This document shows, piece by piece, positions 12,301 to 23,319 of a stretch of DNA of 64,000 bases (within the stretch, counting starts at the first letter, position 1; every line of letters starts with the position of its first letter). The stretch spans positions 36,428,361 through 36,492,360 of the forward strand of contig CM055106.1 of assembly GCA_029204225.1 (NCBI GenBank). Reading direction: 5' to 3'. The notes beneath the pieces are model-generated. The model did not search any database. It worked only from the letters and a program-made list of their open reading frames with translations, and was not told the DNA's origin. A program made the translations under genes and the position numbers. The stretch comes from Diphasiastrum complanatum (Eukaryota > Streptophyta > Lycopodiopsida > Lycopodiales > Lycopodiaceae).

Positions 12301-15300
12301 TACCTTTATATATGTGGATGATGTGGCACTACTTTGATCTAGTGCGGATGGTTTACAGAGACATCTGAATAGACTACACTCATTTGGCGATAGATAGGGC
12401 CTACATACCAAGAAGACTCAGATCATGATCTTTAACACTTCTAGGTCCTACATGCAGCGACATAGTTTTACTTTGGATGGCCAGCCTTTATTGCCTTTAC
12501 TACAAGAATTGTCATAAAAAAAGCCAAGGCCTCGTATCCGCTAGGTAGGTAAGGAGCATGGGACATAATCAAATGCCTTCCCGAAGCCAATGAAGCAATA
12601 ATAAAGTCACACTCACTGGTGTCGAGCTTCCTCAATAATGGCTCTGAGAGTAAACATATGGTATGTGGTAGAGTGGTGAGCTCTGAAACCAGCCTAGACT
12701 GTAGTGTGCAATCTCCTAGCCTCTGCCTCAGTGCCCATAGCTGATTGAAGAATAGTGCCATACAACTTTGCAATGACATGTCCAATCATAAGAGTTTGAT
12801 AATTATTGGGATTCATGGGATCACCATTTTTTGTGTATAGGATGGATGATGTCTAAGAGGAGGGAAAATTAAAGACAACAGCCTGATTGATGATTAAGAG
12901 GGGAGAAAGAAGTCACCAGCATGGATTAATAACTCGGATTCAAGATCATCAATGTCTCGTGTTTTACAGGTTAGTGGGAGACATATTTGCCACTATTAGA
13001 GTTTGCTTACAATGATAGGAAAAGTGTAAGAAAAAAATGAGTCCTTTTGAGCTTAATTATGGTTGTAGGCTTGCAAGCGCTGCTACGGTAGGATTCCTCA
13101 GAATGTGCCTAGTGCGGCTAGTTTTTCTAATTCAAATGAGTGAAATGCTTGAGTCAACCAAGATAAATGTTAGGCAAGTGATGAATTGAGCTAACACATA
13201 TGCTGATTAGAATCGTATGTTGAGAGAGTTTGAGGTAGGGAACATGGTATTGCTCCAAGTACCAAAGGATGCTACATTTGTAATTTTCTCATAATTATTT
13301 AAATGGCTTGGTGCCGGCCTGTGGTGACCATTGTAGTTACGCTGTAAGTAGTTTTTACTGAACCAGTCATGCTTGGCTTTGGCATGAATTGGGACATTTA
13401 TTTGGATAAAGTTGGACTGACCTCCTAAAGAGTAGGAGACTTTATCGGTCGACCAAGACATGTGCCATATGCTCATTGGGACAATTGGTTTAGTGTATGA
13501 GTGACACATGTTGGACGGTCCTCCTATTTGCTTGCCTATTTGTTAGGGTGCTGGCAAGTAGGAAGTGCCAGCTATGCATGGAGTTTGCCATGTGTTGAAG
13601 ATAGGGTGTGTCAAGGGGTGCTTGAGGATTGGGATATGAGGTCCTAGGAGAGGCATTCCTTTATCAATTTCTATGCAACAAAGGCTGGGAGGAGATGTAG
13701 CAACTAGGTCCTACACTGATATGAGAGCATCATATGTACTATTGGAAAGAAATCAATAACATTTTACATTTCCCGTTGTTGTTGGTTAATTGGTAAGTTC
13801 AAATAGAAAGTTTGACAAGATGTCTCACCTAGTCCGACGAACAATCACGTAGAGCTCTCATCATTTCTTGCCCCAACAATTTGATTGATTCTTTTGATGT
13901 CCCTAGTCTCCTTTATGTAGCCACCGCCCAAGGCAACATGTCCAAGGGTATTTGTTCTGTAGTTGCTTCCATGTGCAGTTTGGTTGTCATTTAACTGGCC
14001 CCAGGTTACACTTGACCATAATTGAACCTGAGTGCTATCAACCAGGTAGTCCCTAACATCACCAAGCTTCCAAGTTCCCTTAACTTTAGTGTAGAGATTG
14101 ATGAACCCTAGTTAGTTAGGGATGTAACACTTAGCACTTCAGGGAGGTTGAGACAAAGGAGGACTTCATTGTTTGTTATTTTATATGCTATAAAATTAGG
14201 GGAAGATACCGTTATCTATTCAAATAGCAGCAGGTTATCCTTCCGTCTTTCATCTCTTACAAGGATCAGGGCTGTGTGGCTTTGATGATACGAAAGATGA
14301 TTGCTAAACACACTAAGTTTACCTCTATCCAGTCACAGATTTCTTGCACGAAGGAAAACATCCTAGAGGAGTCAGGCTCAGATTTTGAGGATGCAGACAT
14401 GGTCACGCAAATTCCTTGTATAGACCGTGAGGAGAAGCAATTGTATTGACACCCATAACTTCACAAGTTTTGACAAGGCACTTCTGCCCAGGGACTTGAT
14501 GTATGTCATATAAATCTAAGATGATGTATTTGATATCAAATTACAATATATACAACTGTTTTTTAATATCTGTATGATGCACTGATAGACCAATTTAATA
14601 TGGGATAGACTCTGGATTTATGCTCATTGGTATAGTTTGGCCTCTTTTGTTACAGAATCTTATTGTACCCCCACATGATGCGAACTTTTTAGCATATACT
14701 CATTCAGTCTTATGCACTATTATGGCACTTACAGGACATTGACAAACCTTTTCTTTCTTTTATTTGTTTCTCCAACACAAAGGACGATGTTTTATTGAGG
14801 AGGGGAGTTACATGCATGATATGCATGGGACACAGGCCCCCATGTTATCATTTTTATACTAGTTATTACTATTCCAGCAGTTGTTCCAGTACTTGATTGG
14901 GTCTGACTCTAGACCTTATGGTCGCAGACCTGCTGCTTATTGTTTATCGTTTATTTTAACATTTGGCCTAATTGGGCCGTAAGTAGGAACTTACTACCTT
15001 ACTTGAACTTGTTACCCTAGTTGCCACTCAGCCTATAAATCAGTCAGTGGGGCCTAATTTGGTGGGTGGTCCATTAAGAGTAAAGGGTAGTGAGTTCTCT
15101 GTTCTCATTTCCAGCTTTAGGTTCAATAACGGAATCGCCATTTTCAGCATGCATATTTGATCAGCAGAGTACATTTCTTAAAATGTATTTCCAGCAATTT
15201 TGTTTTTATAAGAAATAACTGAGATGCTAGGACTTAATTTCATCTTCTTTAATGATGAAGTCTTTTGTGATGTTGCTTTGAGGGAAACACTACATGCATC

Positions 15301-18300
15301 ATTCTAATATTTCATCCAGACATAGCAAGATAGCATCTATCATGTCAAGTGCTTAAGATCTTGAGAGGCTAGGCACAATTGATGATTAGAAAAACGTTGT
15401 TGTATTTAACAGTAATGACTTGTTGCAAATTTACAGATACTTGCGGATGGATGTGTTAGCACTTCTGCTGTCTTTGGCAAATGTGGGTGCAAATGCTGAT
15501 GTGCTTTTATTGGATGAACTGGGAGGGTTCCTGACAGCTGCAGTAGGGGAGCGCCTTGGAGGTAGCATTAAGGCAGGCAGTCTTATATATGTCATTTACT
15601 AAAACATTCATACTTTGTCATTGTTAACAATTTCTGTTACAACTTTTAAAAAACCGTTGCATCGATGCACATAAGGAACGTTAGTAAAGGTGTTGCATGG
15701 GTTAGTATATGGATTTTTGGCACATTTCAGGTTTTGGCACCATATGTAGCACATATTGCGCTTCCAAGGTTCCTTCTCTGGGAATGCTGGGGCTTTTCAA
15801 TTTCACCCCTTGTACTTCAAGTAGGTAAGGAAAGCTTACCATCATAACTTTTATTATTATTTGAGTAATGTCTCTTTATCTTATATGGCAAGTGCATCCT
15901 TTACCATATGATCAGTCAATTTGCATGATTCAGATGAGGTATTCCTAGTTCTTGAGAGCTCATTTTACTGGTCAAAGATTTCTATGTTCTAGTTTTGGTG
16001 GTATTGCAGCATTTTTTGTGCGCCTCTATTTGAGCTTATTCAAGCGCGGAGTTCAATTTCAACAGCTGAGGGGAATCACGAGGTTTCTGCAAAAGGTCAT
16101 TCAAGTACAGAAGCAGACCTTCATTCCACTGTCCTACCTGAGTCTCCTCTAACAGCTTTGTTGCCTGAGCAGCAAACAAAGATAGCAGGATCCTTGTTGG
16201 ATGAATCAGAAAAAATACTTCTAGTGAAGGGGGCTCAACTGGAAACTCGAATGAGCAAGTCTTTGAAAGCAAGCCTGATAGATTCTAGTATAGGATTTCC
16301 TGTAAGGGTTGAAATGGCTGCACAAGAATTTTCATGTTCTTATCAATTAAACGGAGAGATCGAGTTCCCAAATCAATGCACAGTAGATGCCAAGAGCCAA
16401 TTACAAACTTTCTCCTTGGAAACGGATAACCTTGTTGGAGAAGGTAGTATAGCTACTGTTGGCCAATTGGATGTTGACTCCCAGACTCATCAACTTCAAG
16501 GTGAAATTAAGAATCGTACCAATTGTGGATTTAAAGGCACAGATGACATGGTACATACAGCGACAAATGCAGAATCAAAACATGATTCCCAGGACAAAAG
16601 TCTAAGGGCTGGAAGGCGCGCCTCTGCCAATCAGGTTGCATATTGGGGAAGACATGGGTTCTCAAGGTAGCTTCTATATATTTGATCCTCATTTTGTCTA
16701 GTGTCTTCATTCCTCTTTTATGTTGTGCTATGTGGATGAGCAGAGTCCCACGCCTAACCTTGTGGAGAGGAAAGGAAATCTTCACCAAATGAGCTGAAGT
16801 GTATTTATTCTTGTGATGGATGTGTGGTTCATTGAAATTTGATGTCATTAGATTTGCTCTTGAGTGCTATCCATCATCTTTACTTCTGCTCACTTGGTAA
16901 AATGAGAGCACCGATTTGTGAATAAATATAGGGAAAGTGATGTCAAATCATGCATGTGGGACTTGCTGACATGAGTAGTCCTATATTCCATGCTATGCAT
17001 GGGGGAGTTTGTTGTCAGAGATTTCATGGTTAATTATGGTTATATGATAGTGTTGGTAAGGGTTTTGCTCTTTGGCATTGCCTCTGGTGAGTAAATGGTT
17101 CTTGTAGAATGTAGAATGAAGCTTAAAGTAGAAGAAATCTTCAAGGGTCCTTAACCTCATGGATAGTCACTTATTGTCTTTTATGTTGCTTCAGGATATC
17201 AAGGCTTTGCTGTCAGTTTTGCCCATTATTTACACTTGCCTTATCAGTTTGATTGTAGGTGCACCAGAAATGGACCCCTTGAGTGTGTGTAAGCGAATGC
17301 TGCCCCTGCTTTCTCCTTCAGCACCGTTTGTGATATACCATCCTTATATGCAGGTAGAGCAAGTTAATGTCTTTTCTTTTGGCTTTTTGACATGGAGACT
17401 GGTTCTTTAAGTGAGCTGTGATCCTTCATTTTCACGGGCTTACAAATGCAAACGTCTACCATGGTAACCATTTGGACCAAGGGCGTAAATAAAGCATCAA
17501 TATGACAATCATGGTTGAAGAATGCCATAAAACTATTGCTATATGTAGGTAGACATGCTGCTACTGATATGGACTAAATGTGTCATTGAGGATGAACAGT
17601 AACTCCAACAGTTCCAAATAAAAGACCAAGTAATCCCGAGCGTTTTGTATAGATCAGATTTTGCATGTGAAATTGATAATAAACGCCTTGAAAGGTACAT
17701 CTCCAAACATGCGGATTGTAAAGGCTGCCAAACAAAAGGAATAAGATATCTCCCCATAATAAAAAGTGCCAAAATGGATCTGCTAAATAGAAGTTGTAAC
17801 TTGTTGCAATACTTGGAATGACCTTCATATATGGTCAATGATGCAGCTGGTGTTTCATGTTGACCATGCCGCTGCACTAATGCATTTAGGATACCAAAGG
17901 AAATCTCGAGAATGTACGTTACGCGCTAAGCATGAAATACAAATGCTGTTGCCGCATATTGACAACAGCATTCTGCCGATGGTGCTCTAAAAACTCTCAT
18001 GCCACATCTCAAGAAAGGTAATCTGCTTGAATGTTCAAAGTTCTAGCACCAATAATAGCTGATGAATTGGAATTATAGTCAATTGTACCTTGTTTCTGAT
18101 CATTGAATGTTTTGAGTCCGTCATTGGACAACTGAGATTGACTAGACAATGACTTTCTTGGGACCTAGTAACACTATTTGGTAGCGTCCTGGAAGTTTCA
18201 TTAAGAGCCTCTATAACAGTATGTATATGTAGAGTAACTAGCAGGCTTTACTCATCATCCCTAGCCTATGAAGCCTCATTCAAAGAAGACCCCTCGAGCT

Positions 18301-20807
18301 CATCAACGTGCAATTGGTGTTGATATACTCTTATGTTGTTCAGAAGGGGTAAGTGTCTCATACTCCACCTTCTTCTCAAAAGGAATCTGTTGACATGTCA
18401 CAATGCCATGACCCACCTTGCAAAGCAAATGATGGTCTACATGATCGGCACCATGGGTCCTCTCTAAACCACAACGTTGAGATCAAATTTTTTTGGAGCC
18501 TGCTATGAATATTTCAAGAATGTCCACATGCTACCACCACGAAGAGTTGTCAAAGGATCAAGTTATAGGAGCCATGAAACAGAATTGGGGCTGAAAATTC
18601 CAAAAGACTATAGGGAGGGCTGAGGATGAATGGAGCTCAAAAAGTGCTAAAGGAGGGCAGAATAGGGGCTGCTCCTCCTACATTCAAGAAAATAGGTTAT
18701 CTATGAGAGCTTTAAAACAAAATGGAGAGAGAGAGAGAAAACAACAAAAAGGTGATCGTGATAGAGAGAGAGAGAGAGTAGTTATGGATTGTGGCAGTTC
18801 TAGCTTCTGGGTACAACGTCAATGAAGGTTGAAGCTAGTGGGTAGAATCGATGGAGGCTGAAGCTAGTGGGCTGAAGCAGTGGAGGCTGCTATTGTGGAC
18901 AACAATGCAGGTCTTGGACAGAAGAACGAGGCTAGTGATGGATCTTGGAGGCCTTGGATAGTGATGGAGGTTGTGAAGCTACCAACGACTCATGACCCTA
19001 CAAATCAGGCCAACGAGGTACGAGGCACCAGCGAGGGCCTGCAACGGGGGCCAGCGACCTGGACAGGGCATAGGAGGGCCATATTAGGGCTAGAGCCCTA
19101 AAATGACCAAAAAAGAAGTTTTAGCCCTGTTTTCTTAGGGCAAACTCCCAAGGAGGTTGAAAAACGGCTTTCCAAGGTATTGAAACAGCCAAACATGGCG
19201 TATTTAGTCTTCAATTGGTCCAAACGATTAATTCCTTGCAAAACAAGATTTGCCGCATCATGTACCCCATGTTCAACCTTGAATTTCTCCGGATGAGAAG
19301 GACCGACATCAAATGTGGTGTTGTCTTGGTTGGATCGATGGAACAACCACTTTTTTATGCATTACACGGATAGTATCAAGATTGCTAGTGCCCTCATGTT
19401 TTTGTGCGACAAGGTGTACACATGGTGGTAGGATCTTAAAGAAAGGGCATTTTATTGGTCGTCAATGATTTTGAGCATTATTGAAGGCTTGCTATAGTAT
19501 AGATGGGAATAAGCTACTATATGCCTATATATAGGAGTTCAAGAAGTCTTGCCACAATTCATTTCTCGAATTGACACCACCCTTATCAAGTTACGTTTCA
19601 TGGGGCTTGCTAAATATTGCTAGTAAGAAGTGTGGTGCAACCAACCGCAAAGTTTGAAGGATGCATGTCGCTTTGCAAAAATCTTCGATGACACCCATTT
19701 CATCACTCGTAAGGAGCAAATTATGCCCAAGGTTGAGTAGAAAGACAATTTTTTTTAAAATAGCGACGTAAAGGCAAGACAGACACTGATTCCCAAGGTA
19801 GGAAAACAATGAGTCAAGATGGACTGCACGGATTACACAACAAGGCATGAACCGGCAGCTCCTGTTTCTCCTACGTGGAGAAGGGGAATCTTTCAAAGGA
19901 TTGCCTGAAAAAGCATAAGAAGATTGTTGGGTGGCCCAATTCTTTTATGGTGCCAAATGACTCTAGTATTTCTCATGTTGATTTGTCCTTAACAAATGAT
20001 TCATTTTTCAACAATTGTTGCTTTACTACAGTTGTTTTTGGCCCTGACAACCTCATTCGAATGAATGGGTTCGTAGGACGCCAAGCTTTGAATGTACCAT
20101 TTGATGATGGTTCCATGCATAATTTTGTTAACTTGACATTGGTGCAAAAACTCTGGGTGGCCACCATGCCAAATAATCATTAGTATGTGGTGACAATGGC
20201 AATGAGAGAGGATCGTCAATCTGGGACCAAATTGTCCCTGTGCTACCATTGAGCATCCTATCATGGAAATATGCCTTCATACAATAGCTTAATGCTCCAG
20301 ATTGTTATACTTGTTTCTAGGTTGTTTGCCTTCAATGGTTGATTATTTGAGTACTTGTCAATTGGCCTATGCAAGTTTACCAGCCGATTTGAATCGGGCG
20401 AACCGGCTAGCTTGGTTAGAATCGGGAAAAGTTTCGAATCGTCTTTTTTTTTGTTTTTTGTTTTTTTTCCTATTGGGGGGATTTTACTTGAATTTTGTGG
20501 CCCATGTGCATTAGTAACTTAGTAAGTTCTAACATTAAACAGTTACATTGGAAGTCATTGAGATGAGCGATACTGTTTGATAGATAGTTGCATTAAAAAA
20601 CTAGTGTAACATTCCCTCAATGACATATTAGGGAGAAAATAACGAACTAAATATCAGAAGCAGTTGCATTCAATAACAATGTTAGTCTAACAATTTGCAA
20701 CATTATCAACTCAAATTGATTCCGAATTTGAACCTCAATTCCAGCATGTCGATTCTCTGAAAACTTGAAATCTCCTGCCCTGCAGCATGGTGTGTGTGTG
20801 TGTGTGT

Positions 20808-20854
<47 letters not shown>

Positions 20855-21810
20855 GCGCGCGCGTTCTGGATTCTGAAAACCGTGAGGGCCAGAGATGCAG
20901 CAACCGATTCGAAGTGGCCCCTGATGGTTTTGTGGTTCAAACCGCGGTTTGATGCAACTTTGGGCCTGTGTGTGCTCTAGACATTAGTAAGCTAAATTTT
21001 TTGACGGCTGGCCATATGTTGGCCTCATTACTACAATCTTTTATATTCAAGCCGTAGTATGACATGTATAGGAGTGTAAATAGTTTCTGTTCCGTTCAAG
21101 CCGTAGTATGACATGTATAGGAGTGTAAATAGTTTCTGTTCCGTTATTGAAGCATGAAGGAAGTAAAACTTATGCCCATCCTTATCCAAAATCCTAGTAA
21201 CGAATTTGTGATTACAAGAATGTCCAAACCATTGGAGTTCAAGTCCAAAGAGAAATCATAGGATGCCATTGGGGTTTTCCTTGTATTAAATTCTTAAAAC
21301 CCTAAAAATGTTAAATAGAGTTATGTGGCTATTATACTGATGCTCACTGTTTTCTAGAGTACGATAGTCAATCGAACAAGTGAATTTGCTTGCTTGATTA
21401 GTAGGTCTTAATTTGAACTTCTTCTGTGTCTTTATATAATTATAAGCAAATAGATTCAATTGTTGCATACTTGTTTCAACTAAAATTATAAGGCACAAAC
21501 ATCCCAGAAGCTGATAGATTATGTGTCTCATAGTGCAGCCATTGGCAGAGTGCATGCATCACTTGAGGAAAGAGAGGATGGCTGTAAACCTGCAGCTTTC
21601 TGAGCCTTGGCTGCGTGAGTATCAGGTGTGCTTTCCTTTATGGTTCTAGTTAGGAGATATATCTGGTTCTTGGGTCAGCCCCGACAGCATGGGTGTATTA
21701 TCACCAATTTTCTGGAATGATTTTGGCAGGTTCTACCATCTCAGACACATCCTCATATGCAGATGAGCTCCACTGCGGGGTTCTGTCTAAGTGGTACACG
21801 TACTGTTTAG
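1590..21810 (+). CDS. TRM6: TRM6, non-catalytic subunit of tRNA m1A58 methyltransferase (5' partial)
   Basis: TRM6 (yeast Gcd10) pairs with TRM61 to methylate A58 in the T-loop of tRNAs in the nucleus; TRM6 binds tRNA but lacks the catalytic SAM site. Exons: 1590-1631, 15437-15561, 15731-15824, 16010-16666, 17248-17353, 21539-21625, 21730-21810. All junctions are GT-AG and keep one frame, giving 396 residues and a TAG stop at 21808. Recognisable blocks: SICEAYFTKEPSKIG (S codon split); YLRMDVLALLLSLANVG; FGTICSTYC then LFNF; a variable acidic linker in the 657-bp exon; ASANQVAYWGRHGFS; SLIVGAPEMDPLSVCKRM; LLSPSAPFVIYHPYMQ; PLAECMHHLRKERMAVNLQL; SEPWLREYQVLPSQTHPHMQ. The order and blocks match plant TRM6 proteins. 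The N-terminus is missing at the left edge. Introns of 13,805 and 4,185 bp carry transposons; the others are 104-581 bp. An extra 3' exon near 24,450 is possible but not needed. Family assignment is confident; expression is unknown. Confidence 0.9.
1632..3279 (+). other. TRM6 long intron, 5' part
   Basis: Starts with the donor GTATGT after the exon at 1590-1631. AT-rich, with no recognisable coding, RNA gene or repeat up to the CT microsatellite at 3280. Confidence 0.6.
3280..3327. repeat. (CT)n microsatellite at LINE 5' edge
   Basis: About 24 CT dinucleotides lie immediately before the first ATG of the LINE ORF1 at 3338. The run may be part of the LINE 5' end or its target site. Confidence 0.95.
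3338..4730 (+). pseudogene. LINE ORF1, coiled coil plus RRM-like RNA-binding protein
   Basis: The first ATG is at 3338 (MTPPRSTAAARRP). The N-terminal third is Pro/Thr/Ala/Ser-rich and broken by indels in C runs (for example near 3451-3459). From about 3800 one frame runs to 4730 with two TAG stops, at 4077 and 4407. That frame has a heptad-like coiled coil (QEISQLKGTVTSLIHEKNML and on), then NNIRVCGIP typical of an RRM start, and a C-terminal part with DDLTYIQVEERRKAFQAAR, as in L1-type ORF1 proteins. It would bind LINE RNA in the transposition particle. Both stops fit a single CAG to TAG change. Family type is well supported; the exact start is less so. Confidence 0.75.
3463..3700 (+). repeat. 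99-bp C-rich tandem repeats in LINE ORF1
   Basis: Units begin at 3463 and 3562 with ACCTCCACCCCCGATGTAG, followed by a diverged partial third unit. In one frame they encode TSTPDV...PTPTSIAA, so they enlarge a disordered Pro/Thr/Ala-rich N-terminal segment. Confidence 0.75.
4740..7790 (+). pseudogene. LINE ORF2, endonuclease-reverse transcriptase
   Basis: The endonuclease part spans about 4785-5615: GVWNCADIH, ILFIMETH (catalytic Glu), LLTGDFNA and SDHSFLSFDI are all readable in one frame, with stops at 4938 (TGA) and 5637 (TGA). A frameshift near 6,000-6,170 leads into the RT: NYRTIMIGHVLAKLYGTI, QAGFRAHYSTTDHI, FVDFRKAFDSVPRSLL (motif A), IGVKQGCSLSPVLF (motif B) and LLYADDVVLVS (motif C, both Asp present near 6900). 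A TAG at 6646 interrupts it, and another shift lies near 7,375 before a C-terminal stretch with HEIILAEFAVPPIQIEAA. It would nick target DNA and reverse-transcribe LINE RNA. No RNase H domain is recognised. It is non-coding as it stands. Confidence 0.88.
7800..9772 (-). mobile_element. Possible minus-strand LTR-element 5' end: primer site and LTR edge, no coding
   Basis: No protein domain is seen in this stretch. At 9282-9293 the minus strand reads TGATATCAGAGC, one mismatch from the TGGTATCAGAGC primer site used by other copia elements in this window. One base further (9295) the plus strand begins TGTAAG, as expected for an LTR end. The LTR would then extend toward about 9,770, where LINE-2 homology begins. 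No partner LTR was found near 7,800, so this would be a partial or non-coding element. Weakly supported. Confidence 0.3.
9773..11425 (+). pseudogene. Second LINE copy (LINE-2), ORF2 fragments
   Basis: Closely related to LINE-1 by translation. It begins in the last part of the endonuclease (SDFHLSPITLSSHSFLSFAI), loses most of the region between endonuclease and RT by deletion near 10,190, and resumes at the Gln-Ala-Gly-Phe-Arg-Ala block. Motif A reads FVDFKKAFDFV and motif B VKQGCFLSLVLF. Motif C reads YAND at 10593-10604, so one catalytic Asp of YADD is replaced by Asn. Stops interrupt it at several points, including just before RVISQCGG. The C-terminal region ends near 11,425 after an 11-G run at about 11,323. 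Dead copy, 5' truncated. Confidence 0.85.
11500..12490 (+). pseudogene. Third LINE copy (LINE-3), internally deleted
   Basis: More diverged than the first two. Blocks: NKDGKRLIDLLSASSGSFW, NDLEAKLLIHCSDILAP, WCTNIIHPIYKRGDPM. After the NYR block (about 12,115) the frame jumps directly to the region before motif B (VKQGCS near 12,185), so motif A is deleted. Motif C reads YVDDVALL near 12,310. Homology ends around 12,490, where an inverted LINE piece begins. Confidence 0.75.
12490..12960 (-). pseudogene. Inverted LINE RT fragment (LINE-4)
   Basis: On the minus strand, read from about 12,960 down, the blocks are DDLESELLI, the NYQ...MIGHVIAKLYGTI block, Gln-Ser-Ala-Met...RRLHT, FRAHHSTTYHMFTLRA, FGKAFDYVPCS and RGLGFF. 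This covers the RT segment around motif A, just what LINE-3 lacks. It abuts LINE-3 tail-in at about 12,485-12,500. Confidence 0.75.
12975..13285 (+). pseudogene. Ty3/gypsy integrase C-terminal fragment
   Basis: Reads LPLLEFAYNDRKS, then after a one-base slip in an A7 run (about 13,035) MSPFELNYGCRLASAA, and later VGNMVLLQVPKDA. These are the end of the integrase core and the start of the C-terminal GPY-like region of Ty3 elements. Only about 300 bp remain, with stops; no LTR is linked to it. Confidence 0.75.
13286..15436 (+). other. TRM6 long intron, 3' part, with a possible LTR remnant
   Basis: No gene recognised. Near 14,270-14,440 an open run reads ...EESGSDFEDADMVTQI but matches nothing I know. 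At about 14,796-14,806 a purine run GAGGAGGGGAG is followed by TTACATGCATG, and later by a TATA-like CTATAAATC near 15,035; this looks like a polypurine tract plus LTR start, but no partner LTR is present. The stretch ends at the acceptor TTTACAG before the exon at 15437. Confidence 0.4.
17354..19140 (+). other. TRM6 4.2-kb intron, 5' part
   Basis: Starts with the donor GTAGAG. No gene is recognised. Short GA runs lie at about 18,725-18,778, and an imprecise repeat with the core GGCTGAAGCTAGTGGG at 18,825-18,890 probably leads into the Ty3 remnant that follows. Confidence 0.5.
19150..20280 (+). pseudogene. Degraded Ty3/gypsy gag and protease remnant
   Basis: Sense-oriented within the 4.2-kb TRM6 intron. 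A gag-like run is readable around 19,300-19,730 (LSWLDRWNNHFFMHYTD, IASALMFLCDKVYTWW, then SLKDACRFAKIFDD), broken by stops. Around 19,855-19,905 there is a damaged CCHC zinc knuckle: CFSYVEKGNLSKDC, where the second Cys is Tyr and the His is Asn. The protease-like segment follows near 20,060-20,160 (GRQALNVPFDDGSMHNFVN), resembling the region around the catalytic Asp of retropepsins. No RT or LTRs identified. Long dead. Confidence 0.65.
20790..20862. repeat. Compound (TG)n(TC)n(CG)n microsatellite
   Basis: TG repeats at 20790-20810 pass directly into TC repeats to 20851, then a short CGCGCGCG run. It lies in the TRM6 4.2-kb intron. Confidence 0.95.
21046..21143. repeat. 49-bp perfect tandem duplication
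   Basis: Two copies at 21046-21094 and 21095-21143, beginning TTCAAGCCGTAGTATGACAT. No difference is visible between them, so the duplication looks recent. Confidence 0.95.
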
Positions 21811-23283
21811 CCATAAAAGTTATGAGTGTGTTTTGATGAATTGTTTCTCTGACTGTTACCCTACGACATGCAATTAATTTTTTGTAATGAGGTTTAATTG
21901 AGACAGAGGATCGACACCTTTTCTATCTGTGAATGTCATAATGGGGATGCTATGCTCATTTGTGCACAAGCAAGGTGTTATAAAAGAAAAGAAATTCTAA
22001 GTTGGAGCAACTCCATCTATCTTTAGATTTGGTAACTTGTCATCTGTTGCTTTGAGGTTCTTGCAGAAACATTCTGCACACTTTCTGTTGTTGATGACAT
22101 TTCACGTCTTTGTGCTAGCCCTTTCAAGTTTGTCAACACCGTTAAGCAGTAAATAATGCAAAAAGCAGTTTCTCTTTTTCTTTTTTCTCTTCTAAGAAGA
22201 AGAAGAATTTTTTATTGTCCTTGAATTGCTAAAAAGCATATAAGACCAAATAATAAATGTCAAGCGTGATAGTCTATTTAGGAGCATGGAAAACATGTCT
22301 CCAAAAAACAAAGACTCAATAGAAACTAGATATGGAATCTCGACACTATTTCGAGAAATCGGTGGAGTTGCAACAAGTGAAAATTCGAATTCCTCTTCTC
22401 GAGAGTCACTTTTTTGAGGTACAATTGGTTGGGTGGTATGTGCATTACCAGGTATTAAATCGATTCGGCTTTTAAGCACTTCAAATCTGTGGCTAGGAAG
22501 TAAAGTTCGGTTTTCTTGAATCACTTATGTTGCTATTTACTTCATTTGGGACACTTTTCCGTTAGCAACAGGTTTAATTAGAGGAAATGCTGGTTTTTAC
22601 GGATTTTTGTTCTTTATACAGTGATTTAGGTGGTTTTGTTGGCTGTCTTTGCTTTTATTGAGCCAGTTTTGGCTTGAATCAAAGAAAAAGCAAGAAAACA
22701 AGCACAAAAAAGACTAATCACCGGTTGTGAGTGTTGGTTGCTTCTTACAGTTTTTGCAAGGCGGTTTCTTTGTGATTTACAAGATCATGCTATATTTTTC
22801 GGCACATTTTCAGTGTTCTGCAGGCTTATGTGAACCAGTAAAGCCACTCTTTGGTGGTATGGGTTTACAAGAAGGCTTATCCTGTGTTTCAGGATGAGGC
22901 AACCTGCAAATCATGTTGTTTTGGGAAAAATTTGGCAGTATGACCCTGTTTCTCAGGTCTTATGAAACCTACTCAATGTAAATATGTAAGAATGGATTGC
23001 TTATGCATTTGTGAAAGCAAAGTAAGGCTAAGCAATAGTAAATGCGCCCTACAAGCAATCTTTAATCTGCAAAAAACAACAGAAGAAAAGTTTGTAATGC
23101 TTCAAGTAAGAGCAGAAGCTGGAAACTTCTGTTTCAAGTGTAATAAATGTGAAAAAAACAGCTGTAGACAGCCTCCAGAGCCATGCTCCTCCTGCACCAT
23201 ACTGTGCACCCTTCTGATGGTTACCTGTAGGAATCGATAGCATAGAAAATGGTGGAGGGATGGCGCGCCACCATCCCTCGTAC

Positions 23284-23319
<36 letters not shown>

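Larger units (their letters stand above)
20281..21538 (+). other. TRM6 4.2-kb intron, 3' part
   Basis: Non-coding apart from the microsatellite and the 49-bp duplication listed separately. A T-rich run lies at about 20,443-20,470. It ends at the acceptor AGTGCAG before the exon at 21539. Confidence 0.6.
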
